A stretch of 64,000 bases of DNA from Clostridiaceae bacterium (GCA_012841145.1 DUVH01000016.1:1-64000), one strand, 5' to 3'; positions 7,067 through 15,985 are shown, counted from the stretch's first letter. Translations and numbers: made by a program. The notes: generated from the sequence alone by a model not told the origin.

Positions 7067-7969
7067 ATGATTACTGACAACATTCTTGATATTATCGGCG
7101 GTACACCGATTATCAGCCTGAAAAAAGCCACAGGGCTAAATATCTTTGCGAAGGCTGAATACTTGAATCCCGGCGGCAGCATCAAAGACCGGGTGGCCAA
7201 ATATATGATTGAGCAGGCCGAAGCCGAGGGAAAACTAAAGCCCGGCATGACGATCATGGAGCCCACCTCCGGCAATACCGGTATCGGTCTTGCATTAGTC
7301 GGTGTACAAAAAGGCTACCGGGTGGTCATTGTTATGCCGGAAAATATGAGTGAGGAAAGAAAAAAGATCATCCGCGCTCTGGGTGCCGAGCTGATCCTGA
7401 CTGATGCCAATGAAAGTATCGGCGGAACCGTCGCGGAGACGGAACGGCAACAAGCTACTGACGAGAATATATATGTACCGCAACAGTTTGAAAACATGAA
7501 TAATCCCCGGATCCACTACTTAACCACAGCAGCGGAAATTTGGGAACAAATGGAGGGTCGCGTAGATGTCTTTGTTTCCGGGCTGGGGAGCGGTGGCACC
7601 CTGACGGGCATAGGCCGCTTTATAGTAGAAAAGAATCCACAGGCCAAGATCATCGCCGTGGAGCCGAAAAATGTTTCTGCGCTATTAGGACATGAGCCGG
7701 GGTTTCATAAGATTCAAGGCATTGGCGATGGGTTCATCCCCAATGTGCTTGATGTCAACCTAATTAGCGAGGTTGTTGAGGTAACGGATGAAGATGCCGT
7801 TAATACGACAAGAGCATTGGCCAGCGGGCAGGGGCTTTTGGTTGGCACTTCGTCCGGCGCCAATGTCTGGGCATCTATTCAGATGGCGAAAAAGTATGGT
7901 CAAGATAAAAACATCGTCACAGTTTTACCGGACAGAGTGGAAAGATATTTCAGTACCGCATTGATTTAA
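7067..7969 (+). CDS. cysK: Cysteine synthase (O-acetylserine sulfhydrylase)
   Basis: This 300-residue PLP enzyme of the CysK/CysM family has the lysine-bearing motif NPGGSIKDRVAKYM, the substrate-binding loop EPTSGNTGIGLALV, the PLP-phosphate glycine loop SGLGSGGTLTGIG, and the C-terminal VTVLPDRVERYFSTALI. The reaction converts O-acetylserine and sulfide to cysteine and acetate. I start at ATG 7067 because AAGGTGG lies 6 bases upstream. The earlier ATG in the track has no such site. No cysE or sulfur-assimilation gene is adjacent, so it stands alone beside the AT-rich radical SAM gene. C-terminal residues differ slightly from the usual ERYLST-LF ending. Confidence 0.9.
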   Translation: MITDNILDIIGGTPIISLKKATGLNIFAKAEYLNPGGSIKDRVAKYMIEQAEAEGKLKPGMTIMEPTSGNTGIGLALVGVQKGYRVVIVMPENMSEERKKIIRALGAELILTDANESIGGTVAETERQQATDENIYVPQQFENMNNPRIHYLTTAAEIWEQMEGRVDVFVSGLGSGGTLTGIGRFIVEKNPQAKIIAVEPKNVSALLGHEPGFHKIQGIGDGFIPNVLDVNLISEVVEVTDEDAVNTTRALASGQGLLVGTSSGANVWASIQMAKKYGQDKNIVTVLPDRVERYFSTALI

Positions 7970-8002
7970 ACTTTCCGAAAATAACGAGCAGTCGATTGCT
8001 GT

Positions 8003-8030
8003 TTCTTGACTATTGATGGTCAAGAAGTTT
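8003..8030 (+). terminator. Possible terminator after cysK
   Basis: TTCTTGAC and GTCAAGAA form a perfect 8-bp stem with an 8-base loop, followed only by GTTTTC. It begins 33 bases after the cysK stop, between convergent genes. Confidence 0.45.
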
Positions 8031-8080
8031 TCATATAGGTGCCTCAATAAAAGATGCCGGCAAAAAGAGCTTTGGAATCA

Positions 8081-9007
8081 TTAAATCTGATCGGCGGCGG
8101 AATCTTTTAATGAAAAGACAGAAATGATGGTGGCGCCAAGCAAGATCAGGGCGCAGCCGATCCAATTGGTGAGAGAATACGATTCTTTCAAAACTAGGTA
8201 TCCGATGGCGACACCCGTCAGCGGCTCCAGCATGACGATGATGGAGGTCGTGCTTGCCCCGACCAACACGATGGCGTGATTTAAGAGGGCGAAGCCGGCG
8301 ACACCGACCATCAGGGCGAGCAGGAAGGAATAGCCCCACGCCGACGGCGTCATGTGAAGATTTAAGAGGCCGCTTATCTGTCCAATGATAAATGAAACGA
8401 TGCTGACGAAGAGACTTGTGTAAAAAGTCAGCGTGACATGATGCAGTTCGTTGAGCGCCGTATGTTCAATGCCGAGAAAAATAACGGCATAACTGAAGGC
8501 CGAAATCAGGGCAAGCACCGTGCCCAATAAATTTGTACCGCCGGACTTGGTAAAGAACGTAAGCATGCCCGTGAACGCGAGAATCAGTGATAAGATCTTC
8601 CAGCTCTTTGCCTTTTCTTTGAAGAGCAGGATGTTAATCACCATGACGATGACGGGGGAGAGATAATGCAAAACAATCGCCAACCCGACGCCGATATATT
8701 GAAAAGACCAGTAAAGCGTCACGGTTGAAGCGAAGTTGCCCGCAATGCTTACGAAAAGAAGCGTGAACAACTGCCGTTTGCTCAGTCGAAGGGAGATTCT
8801 GGCCGCCTTCGCAATCAGGAAGAGGACGGGAACGGAAAACAGAAATCTCGTGAAGGTTATGGTGTACCCGTCGCTTCCGCCTGTATAAGCAAGTTTGGCG
8901 ACAATAGGTGACGCGCCGAAAATCAGGGCGGCCAGAACGGCGGAGCCGATCCCGATGAAGCTGTTTCTCCGTGAGATGTCTTTGCTTTTGATCGTTTTCA
9001 CTCGCAA
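8081..9007 (-). CDS. EamA/DMT family transporter
   Basis: The protein has about 308 residues with ten predicted hydrophobic segments arranged as two EamA repeats (for example ALIFGASPIVAKLAYTGG in the first and LLALMVGVAGFALLNHAIV in the second). DMT-superfamily members of this kind export metabolites or amino acids, but the substrate cannot be told from sequence. The frame opens at a TTG (9007) placed 4 bases after GAGG. A GTG two codons later is an alternative start. It is transcribed in the same direction as pheST but separated from pheT by a 141-base block of hairpin repeats, so it is probably an independent unit. Confidence 0.85.
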   Translation of the reverse strand: MRVKTIKSKDISRRNSFIGIGSAVLAALIFGASPIVAKLAYTGGSDGYTITFTRFLFSVPVLFLIAKAARISLRLSKRQLFTLLFVSIAGNFASTVTLYWSFQYIGVGLAIVLHYLSPVIVMVINILLFKEKAKSWKILSLILAFTGMLTFFTKSGGTNLLGTVLALISAFSYAVIFLGIEHTALNELHHVTLTFYTSLFVSIVSFIIGQISGLLNLHMTPSAWGYSFLLALMVGVAGFALLNHAIVLVGASTTSIIVMLEPLTGVAIGYLVLKESYSLTNWIGCALILLGATIISVFSLKDSAADQI

Positions 9008-9018
9008 TTTTCCTCAAA

Positions 9019-9145
9019 GGTGGTGTCTCAATAGAGTCTCCCCTCTTGTGCACGATCGGGCTGTCTCGTCTTGAGACAGAGAGATTCCCAATTTCGCGCA
9101 CTATTTCTGTTTGATAAAGGAGGTGCCTCTTTTTGAGACACTACC
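9019..9145. repeat. Cluster of GAGACA-type inverted repeats
   Basis: The stretch is bounded by GGTGGTGTCTCAA and TTGAGACACTACC (12 of 13 complementary) and contains an inner perfect hairpin, CTGTCTC-GTCTT-GAGACAG (9061-9079). The right arm also folds with the adjacent GGTGCCTC on the minus strand (GTAGTGTCTC-AAAAA-GAGGCACC) and may terminate pheT transcription. Related GCTGTCTC/GAGACA hairpins occur at 15951-15978 and 40030-40060. This suggests a small dispersed repeat family used as terminators. Confidence 0.55.
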
Positions 9146-9148
9146 CTC

Positions 9149-11587
9149 TTATCGCATTTCAGCGCCGAGTGTGTACTGTAATTTCTTGATGAGGCGATTT
9201 CTTAACTTATCGATCTCTTCCGCCGTCAGCGTTCCGGTGTCAGATGCTAACCGGAAGCGGAACATGAGCGATTTTTTTCCTTTCGGCACTTGTTCGCCGC
9301 GATATTCTTCGACGAACTCCGCGTCGTGCACGAGATTCTCGACGGCCTCATAAATCTGGGCCCATGAGACATCCTCGTCAAGCACGATGGAGAGATCCTG
9401 TTCGACGAGCGGGAATTGCGGCAAGCGCTCATACAGGTTGTCGCGGCTTTGAAGCGGGACGAGCTTTTCGACGTTGATTTCTGCGATGGCGACACAAGGG
9501 ACGCGCAAGCCTGAATCTTCAGTCGCTTTTGGCGACAACAAGCCCATCAATCCCAGCTCGTCGCCCTTGTCATTGACGATCTTGAGCCAGACATTGTGGT
9601 CAGCCCACGTCATTTTGTCTCCCGATTGCTCGAAACGCCATTCCTCGACACGACCGAAGCGCGGGAGTCTAGCGAGAATTCCTTTCAATCGACGGAAGAG
9701 CAGGAAAGGTATTACACCGGCGAGAGCGATCGCGAGGCGGCGCTCCTGCACGGGGAGTTTTTCTTTATCTATAGACGGACTTACGGCACCTTTCGTAAAA
9801 ACCTGCGTGAGCTCGAAGAGCCCGAACGTCTCGTAATAGCGTGAGTTCAAAACGGCGGACTCCAATAAGTTCGGGATGAGCGAGCCGCGCAGATAGCGGC
9901 GGTCGGGCGAAGGCGGGGCGGCTAATGCGACGAGCGAATCTGTGTCGCCGCCGGTAATATTGATAAAGGTGTCGGACACCCACGGGTATGTGTAGATTTC
10001 TTGGAGCCCGGCGCGAAAAGCCAAGAATTCGCGGATGGCGCGTTCGCTCTCATGGGCGAGCTGCCTGATCGGTTTGTCGAGCGTGATGACGGGAGGTTTG
10101 TACTCGAAGTTTTCGTAGCCGATCATGCGGCAGACTTCCTCGAGGATGTCATCTTTGATGTCCACATCGCCTGTGGCGCGCCAACTCGGGACAATGACAT
10201 TGAGCGTGTCGTCACCGTCATACGTGACAACGAACCCAAGTGGTTCCAAAGCGCTTATGGCGTCGTTCGCCGTGATGGTATGACCTGATCGGACATTGAG
10301 AAAGTGAAGCGAGACGGGAATCTCGATCGCCTCCGTCTCGCGCACGCGGTGCGTGCCCGCGGCGACGATGCGGGCGTTCGGCTGCAATTCCGCCATCAGC
10401 TGACACGTCAGCCCTACTGCGAGATCGCAGCGTTGCGTGTTGATCGCTTTTTCAAATCGAATCGAAGCTTCCGTTCGGAGGTGGTGGCGTGACGCCGTCC
10501 GGCGCAGACTGATCGCTTCAAAGTTCGCGACCTCGAGGACGATGTCCTTCGTCTCGGGGAGAATGGAATCTTGAGCGCCGCCCATGATTCCCGCCAAGCC
10601 GATCGCCTTATCGGCTCCGTCACAGATCAAAAGATCAGTCGGCGAGAGGGTCAGTTTATGGCCGTCGAGCAGCTCAAGCTGCTCTCCTTCATGCGCAGTT
10701 CGCACGCGGATGCCGTTGCTGACATGCGATTCGTCGAACGCGTGTGTCGGCTGTCCGGTAGCGAGCATGACGTAGTTCGTGATATCGACGATGACGTTGA
10801 TCGGGCGCATGCCGACCGACCAGATGAGCTTGCGCATTGAAAAGGGCGCTTCACGCAGTTCAATGCCTTCGAAGACGACGGCGTCGTAGCGGAAGCAGCG
10901 GTCTTCGTCGACTATTTCGACTGAGTAATCTTTCAAGCCGGAAGGAATCTCTGTCGCGGGGAGCGGATGAAGCGTACCGCCGTAGATGGCGCAGAGTTCG
11001 CGCGCGAGCCCGTAATGGCCCCAGAGGTCGGGACGATTCGTCAGCGATTTGTTGTTGATGTCGATGATGAGGTCGTCAAGTCCCAGGACGTCGGCGACCG
11101 GTTGCCCCGGTATCGCGTCGGGGAACAGTTCCGTCAGGTCGACGATCTCCGGTTCTTCGCTTTCTGACGGAGGGAAAAGACCTTCCAGGTCGAGTTCTGA
11201 TGCGGCGCAGATCATTCCGTGGCTGACGACGCCGCGAACTTTGGCGGCGGAGAGCTCCACGCGCTCTCCCTCGCCGTGCCAGCGGACTTTCGCGCCCGGA
11301 GGCGCCACGACGACGATTTGGTTCTCGTAGAGGTTCGAGCCTCCGCAGACGATTTGGCTCGTTTTTTTCTGACCGATATCGACATCGCAGACAACGAGGC
11401 GGTCGGCTTGCGGATGTCTTCTGATCGTGACGACGCGTCCGATGACGACTCCTTCGACGAGGTCGGCTGGGTTGGTGATTTCTTCCACTTCGACCGTCTG
11501 CATCGTCAAGTCGTGTGCGAGTTGTTCCGCCGTGATATCTTGCGGCAGATCGGCGTATGTTCGAATCCAGTTCAATGATGCTTTCAT
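9149..11587 (-). CDS. pheT: Phenylalanine-tRNA ligase beta subunit
   Basis: This is a full-length 812-residue PheT. It has an N-terminal tRNA-binding OB fold (VVIGRVVTIRRHPQADRLVVCDVDIG), the B3/B4 editing domain (NVIVDITNYVMLATGQPTHAFD), the B5 domain, the catalytic-like core (FGLFELTQVF) and a C-terminal ferredoxin-fold anticodon-binding domain (YERLPQFPLVEQDLSIVLDEDVSW). It pairs with PheS to charge tRNA-Phe in the cytoplasm. It lies 163 bases downstream of pheS on the same strand, a longer gap than usual. The gap contains no convincing gene; the start has AGGGAATC upstream. Confidence 0.97.
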   Translation of the reverse strand: MKASLNWIRTYADLPQDITAEQLAHDLTMQTVEVEEITNPADLVEGVVIGRVVTIRRHPQADRLVVCDVDIGQKKTSQIVCGGSNLYENQIVVVAPPGAKVRWHGEGERVELSAAKVRGVVSHGMICAASELDLEGLFPPSESEEPEIVDLTELFPDAIPGQPVADVLGLDDLIIDINNKSLTNRPDLWGHYGLARELCAIYGGTLHPLPATEIPSGLKDYSVEIVDEDRCFRYDAVVFEGIELREAPFSMRKLIWSVGMRPINVIVDITNYVMLATGQPTHAFDESHVSNGIRVRTAHEGEQLELLDGHKLTLSPTDLLICDGADKAIGLAGIMGGAQDSILPETKDIVLEVANFEAISLRRTASRHHLRTEASIRFEKAINTQRCDLAVGLTCQLMAELQPNARIVAAGTHRVRETEAIEIPVSLHFLNVRSGHTITANDAISALEPLGFVVTYDGDDTLNVIVPSWRATGDVDIKDDILEEVCRMIGYENFEYKPPVITLDKPIRQLAHESERAIREFLAFRAGLQEIYTYPWVSDTFINITGGDTDSLVALAAPPSPDRRYLRGSLIPNLLESAVLNSRYYETFGLFELTQVFTKGAVSPSIDKEKLPVQERRLAIALAGVIPFLLFRRLKGILARLPRFGRVEEWRFEQSGDKMTWADHNVWLKIVNDKGDELGLMGLLSPKATEDSGLRVPCVAIAEINVEKLVPLQSRDNLYERLPQFPLVEQDLSIVLDEDVSWAQIYEAVENLVHDAEFVEEYRGEQVPKGKKSLMFRFRLASDTGTLTAEEIDKLRNRLIKKLQYTLGAEMR

Positions 11588-11750
11588 AGTGATTCCCTAT
11601 ATATTTTTCTAATTAAACGCTTTGCGGTTGTGTTCTGTCTATTTTGGGTAGCTGTTCATGCTGTCAGCTTTGGCGGTGCTGTGCTTGGTGCCATGCCGGC
11701 ATCGTCTTCCATATCACGATCCCGCGGCGATCACCGGGCTGATTCATTAT

Positions 11751-12788
11751 TTACTTAAACTGCTCAAGAAAACGGAGATCGGCGCTTCGGAACAGACGCA
11801 CGTCGTCAATCTCGTATCTCATCATTACGAGACGGTCGAGCCCGATGTTGATGTAGAAGCCGCTCCAGATGTCGGGATCGAGGCCGGCTGCGCGCAAGAC
11901 GTTCGGGTGCGGCGCTCCGCCGGGCATGACTTCTATCCAGCCGACGTTTTGGCAGACTTGACAGCCTTCGCCGTCGCACACGCTGCACTGCATGTCGATT
12001 TCAAACCCCGGTTCAACAAACGGGAAGAATCCGGCGCGCATGCGGACAGGGACGTCGTGCCCGAAGACTTTTTCCAAAATCGTGCGGACGAGCAGGAGTC
12101 CCGATGAAAAAGAGAAATCGCGATCGACGATCAGCGCTTCGTATTGATAGAAGGCGCGTTCGTGGCGCGCGTCAGTGCTCTCGTTTCGAAAGACGGTTCC
12201 CGGATAGACGAATCGTGCCGGCGCTCCGTGCTTTTGGAGGTAACGGACGCTTGCGCCTGTCAGGTGCGGGCGCAGGCAGAGACGTTCGGCTCCTCGTTTG
12301 TCTTCCGTGCCTGCAAGCCAGTAAGTGTCCATCGTATCGCGCGCCGGGTGATCGGGAGGGAAGTTGAGGTAGTCAAACGCATATAGTTCGCTCGTGATCT
12401 CATCTTCACTAAAAATCTCAAAGTTCAAAGAGCGGAAGGCATCGTTCAGGTCGTAACACATCTGTGTAATCGGGTGCAGACCGCCGCCCGCGATGCCGAG
12501 TCCCGGAATGGTCAAGTCGGGACGAATCTCGAGAAACGACGCATTCTCTAGGAGTTCCTCTTTGCGTTCATCAATCGCCTGAATAAACGATTTTTTGATT
12601 TCGTTTGCCAGCTGTCCGAGTTGTCGGCGTTCGTCGTGTGATAATTTGCCGAGCCCTTTCAGGATCTCCGTCAAGACCCCTTTCTTTCCGAGATAATGTT
12701 GGCGGAGCGATTCTAACGACTCTGCCGTCCCCGCCGTCGCAAAAGCATCTAATCCCGTTACTCGGATTTCGCTTAATTGATCCCTCAT
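11751..12788 (-). CDS. pheS: Phenylalanine-tRNA ligase alpha subunit
   Basis: This 345-residue PheS has an N-terminal coiled-coil region (residues about 1-90) and the class II catalytic core, with motif 2 at PGTVFRNESTDARHERAFYQYEALIVD and motif 3 near GLDRLVMMRYEIDDVR. The ATG is preceded by GGAGGAGA. pheT follows. I looked for a T-box leader (AGGGTGGNACCGCG), common in front of pheST in Firmicutes, and did not find one. A -35/-10 pair is located 34 bases upstream of the start, leaving a very short leader. Confidence 0.97.
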   Translation of the reverse strand: MRDQLSEIRVTGLDAFATAGTAESLESLRQHYLGKKGVLTEILKGLGKLSHDERRQLGQLANEIKKSFIQAIDERKEELLENASFLEIRPDLTIPGLGIAGGGLHPITQMCYDLNDAFRSLNFEIFSEDEITSELYAFDYLNFPPDHPARDTMDTYWLAGTEDKRGAERLCLRPHLTGASVRYLQKHGAPARFVYPGTVFRNESTDARHERAFYQYEALIVDRDFSFSSGLLLVRTILEKVFGHDVPVRMRAGFFPFVEPGFEIDMQCSVCDGEGCQVCQNVGWIEVMPGGAPHPNVLRAAGLDPDIWSGFYINIGLDRLVMMRYEIDDVRLFRSADLRFLEQFK

Positions 12789-12821
12789 TGGTATCTCTCC
12801 TCCGTTTAATGACTACCCACA

Positions 12822-12851
12822 AGTATAGATCATGAAAGCAATTGTTGTCGA
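12822..12851 (-). promoter_or_regulatory. Promoter of pheST
   Basis: On the minus strand TCGACA and TATACT are separated by 18 bases, about 34 bases before the pheS start codon. The short leader argues against riboswitch or T-box control. The remaining sequence up to 13060 holds only a small hairpin (CGTCGC...GCGACG, 12957-12977) without a T-tract. Confidence 0.5.
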
Positions 12852-13060
12852 TTGACGGCTTGAGAATGATTGGCGGGGCGTTTCCAATTATTGCGGAATG
12901 ATACTCCGCGTCGATACCTAGCTCTATTTCACCAAGAAGTTGTTTATGCGGGATAGCGTCGCGATTTCGTAGCGACGATAAGTTGTTTGTATCGAAATGC
13001 TTTGTGCAGTTAACCGCAAAACGCTGAGTGTGTCGATATTCCTGTTTCTGCCACTTACGA

Positions 13061-14200
13061 TTACTCAGACACGTACAGCGTTTCAACAGCCCAATAATCA
13101 CCGGGTTTCATGCGGAGGAGATGCTCTCCCATCAGTCGACGCTTCTCTCCCTCCTGATCGATCATCAGAAAACTGGTTGAAATGAGATAGTCATCTACAC
13201 GCATGAAATTCATCGGATCGTAACCGCAAATGCTCGCCTGAACCGGCTTTTCAACGGGAAACTTGGTCTGAAAGGAATTCAGGATATCTGCCCGTCTGCG
13301 GCGTTCTCGGTCGACTGTCGCATGCGCTCTTTCCAACTCTTCATCCGTCAGAATCAATTCGCGAACGTTTATTTTGCCCGTTGCTGCAACGATTTGCTGT
13401 TCGAAGAGTTCCCAGAGCGTTTTCTTCATCGTGAAGTTTCGATCGAAATCAAGTTCCGCAGTCTCGGCAAGCAAAGGCAGAAATAATCCTGTGTGATAGC
13501 CACGGCCTCTGTGGTCTATCGCATCGGTCGCCTTGCGAAGATACTCGACGTAAACGTCGATCTCTTTTGCGGCGAGCTCGCCGTTCAGCTGGCGGAGCGC
13601 CTTAAACCCGACATGTTCCGCGATACCTTCGAGCGTTTCAACGCGCCATTCGTTGATCGTTGCGCCGTCACTCAGCGTCCTCATCTCGTTGCGAATCTCT
13701 GCCATTCTACGAAGTGTCGTCATCGCGTCCAGGCGTTGTTCTTGCAGGTTATCGCCGGAGGTTGTCGAAACCGTTTTCATCATGTCTGCAAATTGGCCCA
13801 AAAGGTCGTTTTCGCGGTATGCGAGCGCGACAAGTTTTGCATCGAGGGGGAAGGCGATCAGCTCTAGATCGTTCGGGAAGCGCGATTCGCCGTTTTCCAT
13901 CTGAAAGACGTGGAACATTTCATGCACGATTCTGGCTGTCAGCCTGTCGAGATCTGTATCCGTCTCAATCTGCTCGGACTTCAACATCCAGATGGCGATC
14001 ATCTTGCCTTCATATTCAATCGCCGTGTTGCCGTAGAAATGATCAGGCTTAGGCAGCAACTCCCCGTCAAAGCACATGGACTCGTCCGTGTACAGTGCGT
14101 AGGACGGTTTCGCAAAACGCGGCCACAGCGATGCGAAATCGAGTTTTGCCAAACGTTCTTCAAGTTTTTGATACGTGTCGAGCAACATGTGACGATCCAT
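13061..14200 (-). CDS. Putative zinc-dependent peptidase-like protein, uncharacterised
   Basis: This 379-residue protein has no signal peptide or membrane segment. I do not recognise a named family. It contains HEMFHVFQ at about residues 93-100, an HExxH zinc-binding motif. A candidate third ligand glutamate occurs at about 189-192 (VETLEGIAEHVGF), the arrangement of gluzincin peptidases. The first 60 residues and the C-terminal 120 residues show no motif. Its start has CGGAGGG just upstream. It stands alone, divergent from the metallo-beta-lactamase gene and upstream of pheS on the same strand. A cytoplasmic peptidase or a non-peptidase zinc protein are both possible. Confidence 0.7.
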   Translation of the reverse strand: MDRHMLLDTYQKLEERLAKLDFASLWPRFAKPSYALYTDESMCFDGELLPKPDHFYGNTAIEYEGKMIAIWMLKSEQIETDTDLDRLTARIVHEMFHVFQMENGESRFPNDLELIAFPLDAKLVALAYRENDLLGQFADMMKTVSTTSGDNLQEQRLDAMTTLRRMAEIRNEMRTLSDGATINEWRVETLEGIAEHVGFKALRQLNGELAAKEIDVYVEYLRKATDAIDHRGRGYHTGLFLPLLAETAELDFDRNFTMKKTLWELFEQQIVAATGKINVRELILTDEELERAHATVDRERRRRADILNSFQTKFPVEKPVQASICGYDPMNFMRVDDYLISTSFLMIDQEGEKRRLMGEHLLRMKPGDYWAVETLYVSE

Positions 14201-14308
14201 TAGTCCCTCCGAGTTTCCATTTTATGTTGATGGCCGCATATATTATAATTAAGTCGCATCTTGATCTTGTTAATTAATTGTTTTTTTAGTACTTATGGGA
14301 GGCTCAAA

Positions 14309-14959
14309 ATGGATAACACATTACGCGGTGAAAAGCGGACGGTCGAAGTTGTTTGGCACGGTCACGCATGTTTCGAAGTGAAGAGTGCGGAGAAATCTGT
14401 CGTTTTTGATCCGTATCTCGAAGTGCCGGGTTTTGCGACATTAGATCTTGAGGCCGATCTCGTGCTCGTCTCTCATGAACATGACGACCATAACGCGCGC
14501 GAACGTGTGAAGCTCTCAGGTCGTCCGATCGATGTCGCCGTCAAAGTAATCGATACGTGCCATGACGATAAAGGCGGAAAGCTTCGCGGACCCAATAAAA
14601 TACATGTCATTGATTTTGACGGCATCCGTGTGGCGCACTTCGGCGATCTCGGCAGAGATCTGTCACAGGACGAGCTTGAGCAATTAAAAGGACTCGATGT
14701 CGCGCTCATTCCCGTCGGAGGATTTTTCACGATTGACGCCTTGCATGCCGCGGCGATCATTCGCGCAATCAAACCGGACGTCACCGTGCCGATGCACTAC
14801 TTCGACGGCGTATCCGGCTGGGATAAGACGGCAGGCGTTGAGCCGTTTCTTGAGCAGTTTGCTTGTGTTGCGCGGCACGATAAGAATAGATTTACCGTGG
14901 GAACATTCAGCGATTGCGTGCTCGTCCTCAAAAAAGCCTTAGAGCACACCGCAAATTAG
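14309..14959 (+). CDS. Metallo-beta-lactamase-fold hydrolase (UlaG/YtkL-like)
   Basis: This 216-residue protein is of the COG2220 type. It begins VVWHGHACFEV and has the metal-binding motif LVSHEHDDHN, further ligand positions at VAHFGDLG, and the C-terminal VPMHYFDG. Members are cytoplasmic metal-dependent hydrolases of phosphoester or lactone bonds, mostly of unknown substrate. I start at the ATG 14309, preceded by TGGGAGG. The track start 16 codons earlier lacks a ribosome site. The next gene begins 17 bases downstream, so the two are probably co-transcribed. Confidence 0.87.
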   Translation: MDNTLRGEKRTVEVVWHGHACFEVKSAEKSVVFDPYLEVPGFATLDLEADLVLVSHEHDDHNARERVKLSGRPIDVAVKVIDTCHDDKGGKLRGPNKIHVIDFDGIRVAHFGDLGRDLSQDELEQLKGLDVALIPVGGFFTIDALHAAAIIRAIKPDVTVPMHYFDGVSGWDKTAGVEPFLEQFACVARHDKNRFTVGTFSDCVLVLKKALEHTAN

Positions 14960-14976
14960 ACATAGCTTGACCTGAT

Positions 14977-15777
14977 ATGTTTGGAGCAATTTTAGGTGAT
15001 ATTGTCGGGAGTCCGTACGAACAACCGGCAAACAATGTTCGGACGAAGGACTTTCCTCTTTTTTCTGAGCGATCGCGCTTTACTGACGACACTGTCATGA
15101 CCTTGGCGGTGGCTGATGCTTTTTTGGAGATGGGCTACAGTACCGAAGAGCTGAGTATTCGAGGGGCGCTGATTCACTCCATGCAGAAGTTCGGGCGAAG
15201 GTATCCTGACGCCGGTTACGGCGCCAAGTTCACGAAATGGCTCACAAGTCCGCGGCCACAGCCGTACGGCAGCTACGGAAACGGCTCGGCAATGCGCGTG
15301 TCGTCCGTCGGCTGGCTGTTTCATGATCTTGCGAAAGTGCGTCAGATGGCGCGGTTGTCGGCCGATGTCACGCACAACCATCCGGAGGGAATCAAAGGTG
15401 CCGAAGCCGTCGCTTCCGCCATCTTTCTAGCTCGCACGGGGCATTCGAAAGAAAAGATCCGCGAGCACATTGAATCGAGATTCAAGTACGATCTCAGCCG
15501 GACGGTCGATGAGATCCGTCCGACCTATACTTATCAGCTTTCCTGTATGGAAACGGTGCCGGAGGCGATTACGGCTTTCCTCGACGGCGAGGATTTTGAA
15601 GACGTCATTCGAACTGCCGTTTCGCTCGGCGGTGACAGCGACACGATCGCCGCCATTGCCGGCAGCATTGCGGAAGCCTTTTACGGCGTTCCCGACCTTC
15701 TAAAGAATGAGTGCTTCGAGTATCTGACAGACGATCTCGCCGCCGTCCTGCAATCATTTGAGGAGGCGGTCGGCTAA
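14977..15777 (+). CDS. ADP-ribosylglycohydrolase family protein
   Basis: This 266-residue DraG/ARH-type protein has the family motifs GAILGDIVGSPYE at the N terminus, FTDDTVMTLAVADAFL (Mg-binding aspartates) and GGDSDTIAAIAGSIAEAFYG near the C terminus. Such enzymes remove ADP-ribose from proteins or hydrolyse related N-glycosides such as ADP-ribosyl nucleosides, using two magnesium ions. The start is placed at the ATG where the family begins. It directly follows the metallo-beta-lactamase-fold gene. The two may process nucleotide or ADP-ribose products together, but this is inference. Confidence 0.9.
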   Translation: MFGAILGDIVGSPYEQPANNVRTKDFPLFSERSRFTDDTVMTLAVADAFLEMGYSTEELSIRGALIHSMQKFGRRYPDAGYGAKFTKWLTSPRPQPYGSYGNGSAMRVSSVGWLFHDLAKVRQMARLSADVTHNHPEGIKGAEAVASAIFLARTGHSKEKIREHIESRFKYDLSRTVDEIRPTYTYQLSCMETVPEAITAFLDGEDFEDVIRTAVSLGGDSDTIAAIAGSIAEAFYGVPDLLKNECFEYLTDDLAAVLQSFEEAVG

Positions 15778-15800
15778 GGGCAGATCAGATTCATTTGATC

Positions 15801-15940
15801 AAAAATGTACATTACCCGACCGCAGAGTGCAAAAATTCGATATTAACTGCAAAACTGTACTCTCATTCCGAGCATAAATCCAAAATTTCGATGCTAACTG
15901 AAAAATTGAACACTGATGCCGAGTGTTCGGACAAATAATG
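15801..15940. repeat. Three degenerate tandem copies of a 50-bp unit
   Basis: AAAAATGTAC at 15801, AAAACTGTAC at 15851 and AAAAATTGAAC at 15901 begin successive units. Each of the first two ends in AAAATTCGATATTAACTG or the near-identical CAAAATTTCGATGCTAACTG. The period is exactly 50 bases for the first step. The middle parts are diverged. It lies between the ADP-ribosylglycohydrolase stop and a terminator, and no gene overlaps it. Confidence 0.6.
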
Positions 15941-15944
15941 TGAC

Positions 15945-15985
15945 GAAAAAGGAGCTGTCTCTAAAAAGAGATAGCCCCTTTCCCT
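15945..15985 (-). terminator. Terminator between ADP-ribosylglycohydrolase and sodA genes (probably bidirectional)
   Basis: On the minus strand AAAGGGGCTATCTCT and AGAGACAGCTCCTTT form a stem with a 4-base loop, ending in CCTTTTTC. On the plus strand the stem ends in CCCCTTTCCCTTT. The genes converge here, so it can serve both. It belongs to the GCTGTCTC/GAGACA hairpin family noted at 9 kb and 40 kb. Confidence 0.8.

Noticed and set aside
11588-11750. Possible 27-codon gene between pheS and pheT
   Set aside because: A minus-strand ATG frame exists (MNQPGDRRGIVIWK...) but has no ribosome site and no similarity I can recognise.
12789-13060. T-box riboswitch upstream of pheST
   Set aside because: pheST in Firmicutes is often T-box controlled, but no AGGGTGGNACCGCG sequence or terminator is present and a promoter lies only 34 bases from the start codon.
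12571-13101. 176-residue minus-strand ORF overlapping the pheS start
   Set aside because: It runs through the pheS promoter and into pheS in another frame, with no recognisable motifs and no ribosome site; a shadow frame.
15801-15940. CRISPR array
   Set aside because: There are only three degenerate units with no conserved repeat-spacer structure and no cas genes.
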